Origin: UBA8438 sp963934795
GTDB lineage: Bacteria; Acidobacteriota; Vicinamibacteria; Vicinamibacterales; UBA8438
Direction: 5' to 3'
Assembly (NCBI GenBank): GCA_963934795.1
Contig: CAWWAF010000082.1
Coordinates: 1 to 16,117 of the forward strand
DNA: 16,117 nt
Below are positions 14,969 to 16,117 of this stretch, in pieces. The notes beneath the pieces are model-generated. The model was given only the letters and a program-made list of their open reading frames with translations. It made no database searches and was not told the DNA's origin. Position 1 is the first letter of the stretch. Each line of letters starts with the position of its first letter. The position numbers were made by a program, and so were the translations under genes.

Positions 14969-15384
14969 TCGGTAAGCGAGTGCGCCATCTACTTTCGCAG
15001 TGGCTGGATCGGCCGCCAGGTCACGGCAGTGCGTTTCGTCAATATGCAAACGGTTTCAATGAACCAGTCTCCGTTTGATCACAGAAAGCGGATGGCATCC
15101 GTGGCGGTGGATACGGCGGGGGCGGGGAGTACCGGGCATCGAATTAACATTCCGTTCTTGGATGTTGCGGTGGCGGAGGGCATTCTGAGTCGGCTGTACG
15201 AAGAGACGCGCCGCACCGAATTTCGCTGGTAGGCGCCCCCTGGTCGTCGCCTGAGTGCTGATCCGTGCTGCAGCGCAGCTCATCTGCTCAGCATCAACCT
15301 CACAACGAACCGTGGTTTCGCGGTCTTCCAACGGTATGATTCGCGGACCGTCGCTCCCCACGCGTGTGGGACGTCGAACTGATC
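14969..15384. other. Intergenic stretch with no convincing gene
   Basis: This 416-base gap separates the PH-domain gene from the channel gene. The only plus-strand reading frame of note runs from ATG 15044 (or GTG 15029) to TAG at 15230-15232 and would encode about 62 residues. Its middle part, HRINIPFLDVAVAEGILSR, looks protein-like, but there is no ribosome site and I recognise no family. It may be a gene remnant. Around 15256-15298 TGCTGA and TCAGCA form a weak inverted repeat. I see no tRNA, terminator with T-tract or clear promoter. Confidence 0.5.
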
Positions 15385-16117
15385 ATGAAACTGCCTACCA
15401 GCGAGATCGCCTTTATGCTCGGAGAGGGCGAGATGCGTCGCAACGTTCGGGCGCTGGTGCAGTACATGCTCTTTCTTGCGGTGGTTGTGCTCATCCACGC
15501 GGCGCTCTTTCAGGTGATCATGGTGCAGGTGGAGGGGCAGTCCCACTCCTGGGTGACCGCCGTCTACTGGACCCTAGTCACCATGAGCACGCTGGGGTTC
15601 GGCGACGTCGTGTTCCACACCGACATCGGGCGACTGTTCAGTGTCAGCGTGTTGCTCTCCGGCGTGGTGCTGCTGCTCGTCGTCCTGCCGTTCACCTTCA
15701 TCCGCTTCTTCTACGCGCCCTGGCTCGAGGCGCAAGTGCATCTGCGGGCGCCGCGACGCCTGCCCACGAGCGTGAAGGAACACGTCATCATCAGCCGCTA
15801 CGACGAGATTGCCTCGGCGCTCATCCCCCGGCTAGAGCCGGAGGGGATTCCCTACTACGTCGTCGAGCCTGATCCGGCCGCCGCCGCCCAACTGCTGGGC
15901 CAGGGGGTATCGGTCGTGACCGGCGAGATCGACAGCCGTACGACCTACGATGGGCTACAGGTTGGCCAGGCCCGACTGCTCCTGGCGAATCGCGAGGACA
16001 CGACGAACACCAACATCGCGCTCACGGTCCGGGAGTCGTCCCCGGATGTGCCGATCGTGGGTATCGTCGAGCAAGAAGACTCGACCGACATCCTCGAGCT
16101 CAGCGGATGCACCCACG
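15385..16117 (+). CDS. K+ channel with C-terminal RCK/TrkA-N domain, 3' end outside window
   Basis: The 244 visible residues form a two-helix ion channel fused to a cytoplasmic RCK domain. A first helix lies at about 20-42. The pore and selectivity filter TLGFGD occupy residues 69-74 (GFG for the classical GYG), preceded by VYWTLVTMS. A second helix spans about 84-110 (FSVSVLLSGVVLLLVVLPF). The linker FFYAPWLEAQ leads to the RCK domain from about 131. There the first beta-alpha turn reads VIISRYDEIASALI, not the GxGxxG of standard TrkA-N domains, so nucleotide binding may be altered; other members of this channel group, as I recall, share this. A second strand YYVVEPDP, then VVTGEIDSRTTYDG and NREDTTNTNIALTVRE follow the RCK plan. 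ATG 15385 fits the usual MKLPTS start; an in-frame GTG at 15364 is possible. The ribosome site is weak. Confidence 0.9.
   Translation, partial: MKLPTSEIAFMLGEGEMRRNVRALVQYMLFLAVVVLIHAALFQVIMVQVEGQSHSWVTAVYWTLVTMSTLGFGDVVFHTDIGRLFSVSVLLSGVVLLLVVLPFTFIRFFYAPWLEAQVHLRAPRRLPTSVKEHVIISRYDEIASALIPRLEPEGIPYYVVEPDPAAAAQLLGQGVSVVTGEIDSRTTYDGLQVGQARLLLANREDTTNTNIALTVRESSPDVPIVGIVEQEDSTDILELSGCTH

Noticed and set aside
14969..15384. A tRNA or small RNA in the largest gap
   Set aside because: I saw no cloverleaf-compatible arms, no T-loop motif, and no strong terminator.

Overview
The window is GC-rich, densely coded DNA from a Gram-negative bacterium: it has a TonB-dependent receptor, a lipoprotein and many exported proteins. 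The gene content fits Acidobacteriota, perhaps the Vicinamibacteria. It includes a DUF6152 protein, two proteins of the family carrying the WEGDTLVVE motif, a DUF2911 protein, a carboxypeptidase-regulatory-type TonB receptor and a PQQ dehydrogenase. This placement is an inference from family distribution; there is no rRNA or other marker gene in the window.

Layout. 1-1119 (+): the 3' end of a WEGDTLVVE-family exported protein, then a DUF6152 protein. 1216-1882 (-): a decayed fragment of a zinc-type alcohol dehydrogenase/quinone reductase, then a DinB-like gene. 2055-3919 (+): a secreted diheme cytochrome c and a periplasmic two-domain VOC protein. 3974-5770 (-): a PQQ-dependent dehydrogenase. 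5985-9268 (+): a full-length WEGDTLVVE protein and a TonB-dependent receptor. 9338-11308 (-): a secreted copper amine oxidase. 11426-12064 (+): a DUF2911 protein. 12086-12889 (-): an Ig-like lipoprotein. 13045-14968 (+): two overlapping bacterial PH-domain membrane proteins (YdbS/YdbT-like). 14969-15384: no convincing gene. 15385-16117 (+): a K+ channel fused to an RCK domain, cut by the window edge.

How the genes may work together. The core from about 2.0 to 12.1 kb is almost entirely cell-envelope biology. The PQQ dehydrogenase and the copper amine oxidase oxidise alcohols/aldehydes and amines outside the cytoplasm, a c-type cytochrome could carry electrons, and the TonB receptor imports a scarce ligand. 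Strand switches are frequent and most genes look singly transcribed, so one coordinated pathway is not demonstrated. Only the PH-domain pair (11-bp overlap) and perhaps the cytochrome/VOC and WEGDTLVVE/receptor pairs look operonic. Stem-loops sit at all three convergent junctions.

I found no CRISPR array, tRNA, rRNA, insertion sequence, phage gene or defence island, and no clear new multi-gene system. The less ordinary items are the undescribed diheme cytochrome, the exported VOC protein that seems to lack metal-ligand histidines, the two WEGDTLVVE paralogues, a palindrome beside a ribosome-binding site, and a run of signal peptides predicted to leave Gln at the mature N-terminus.
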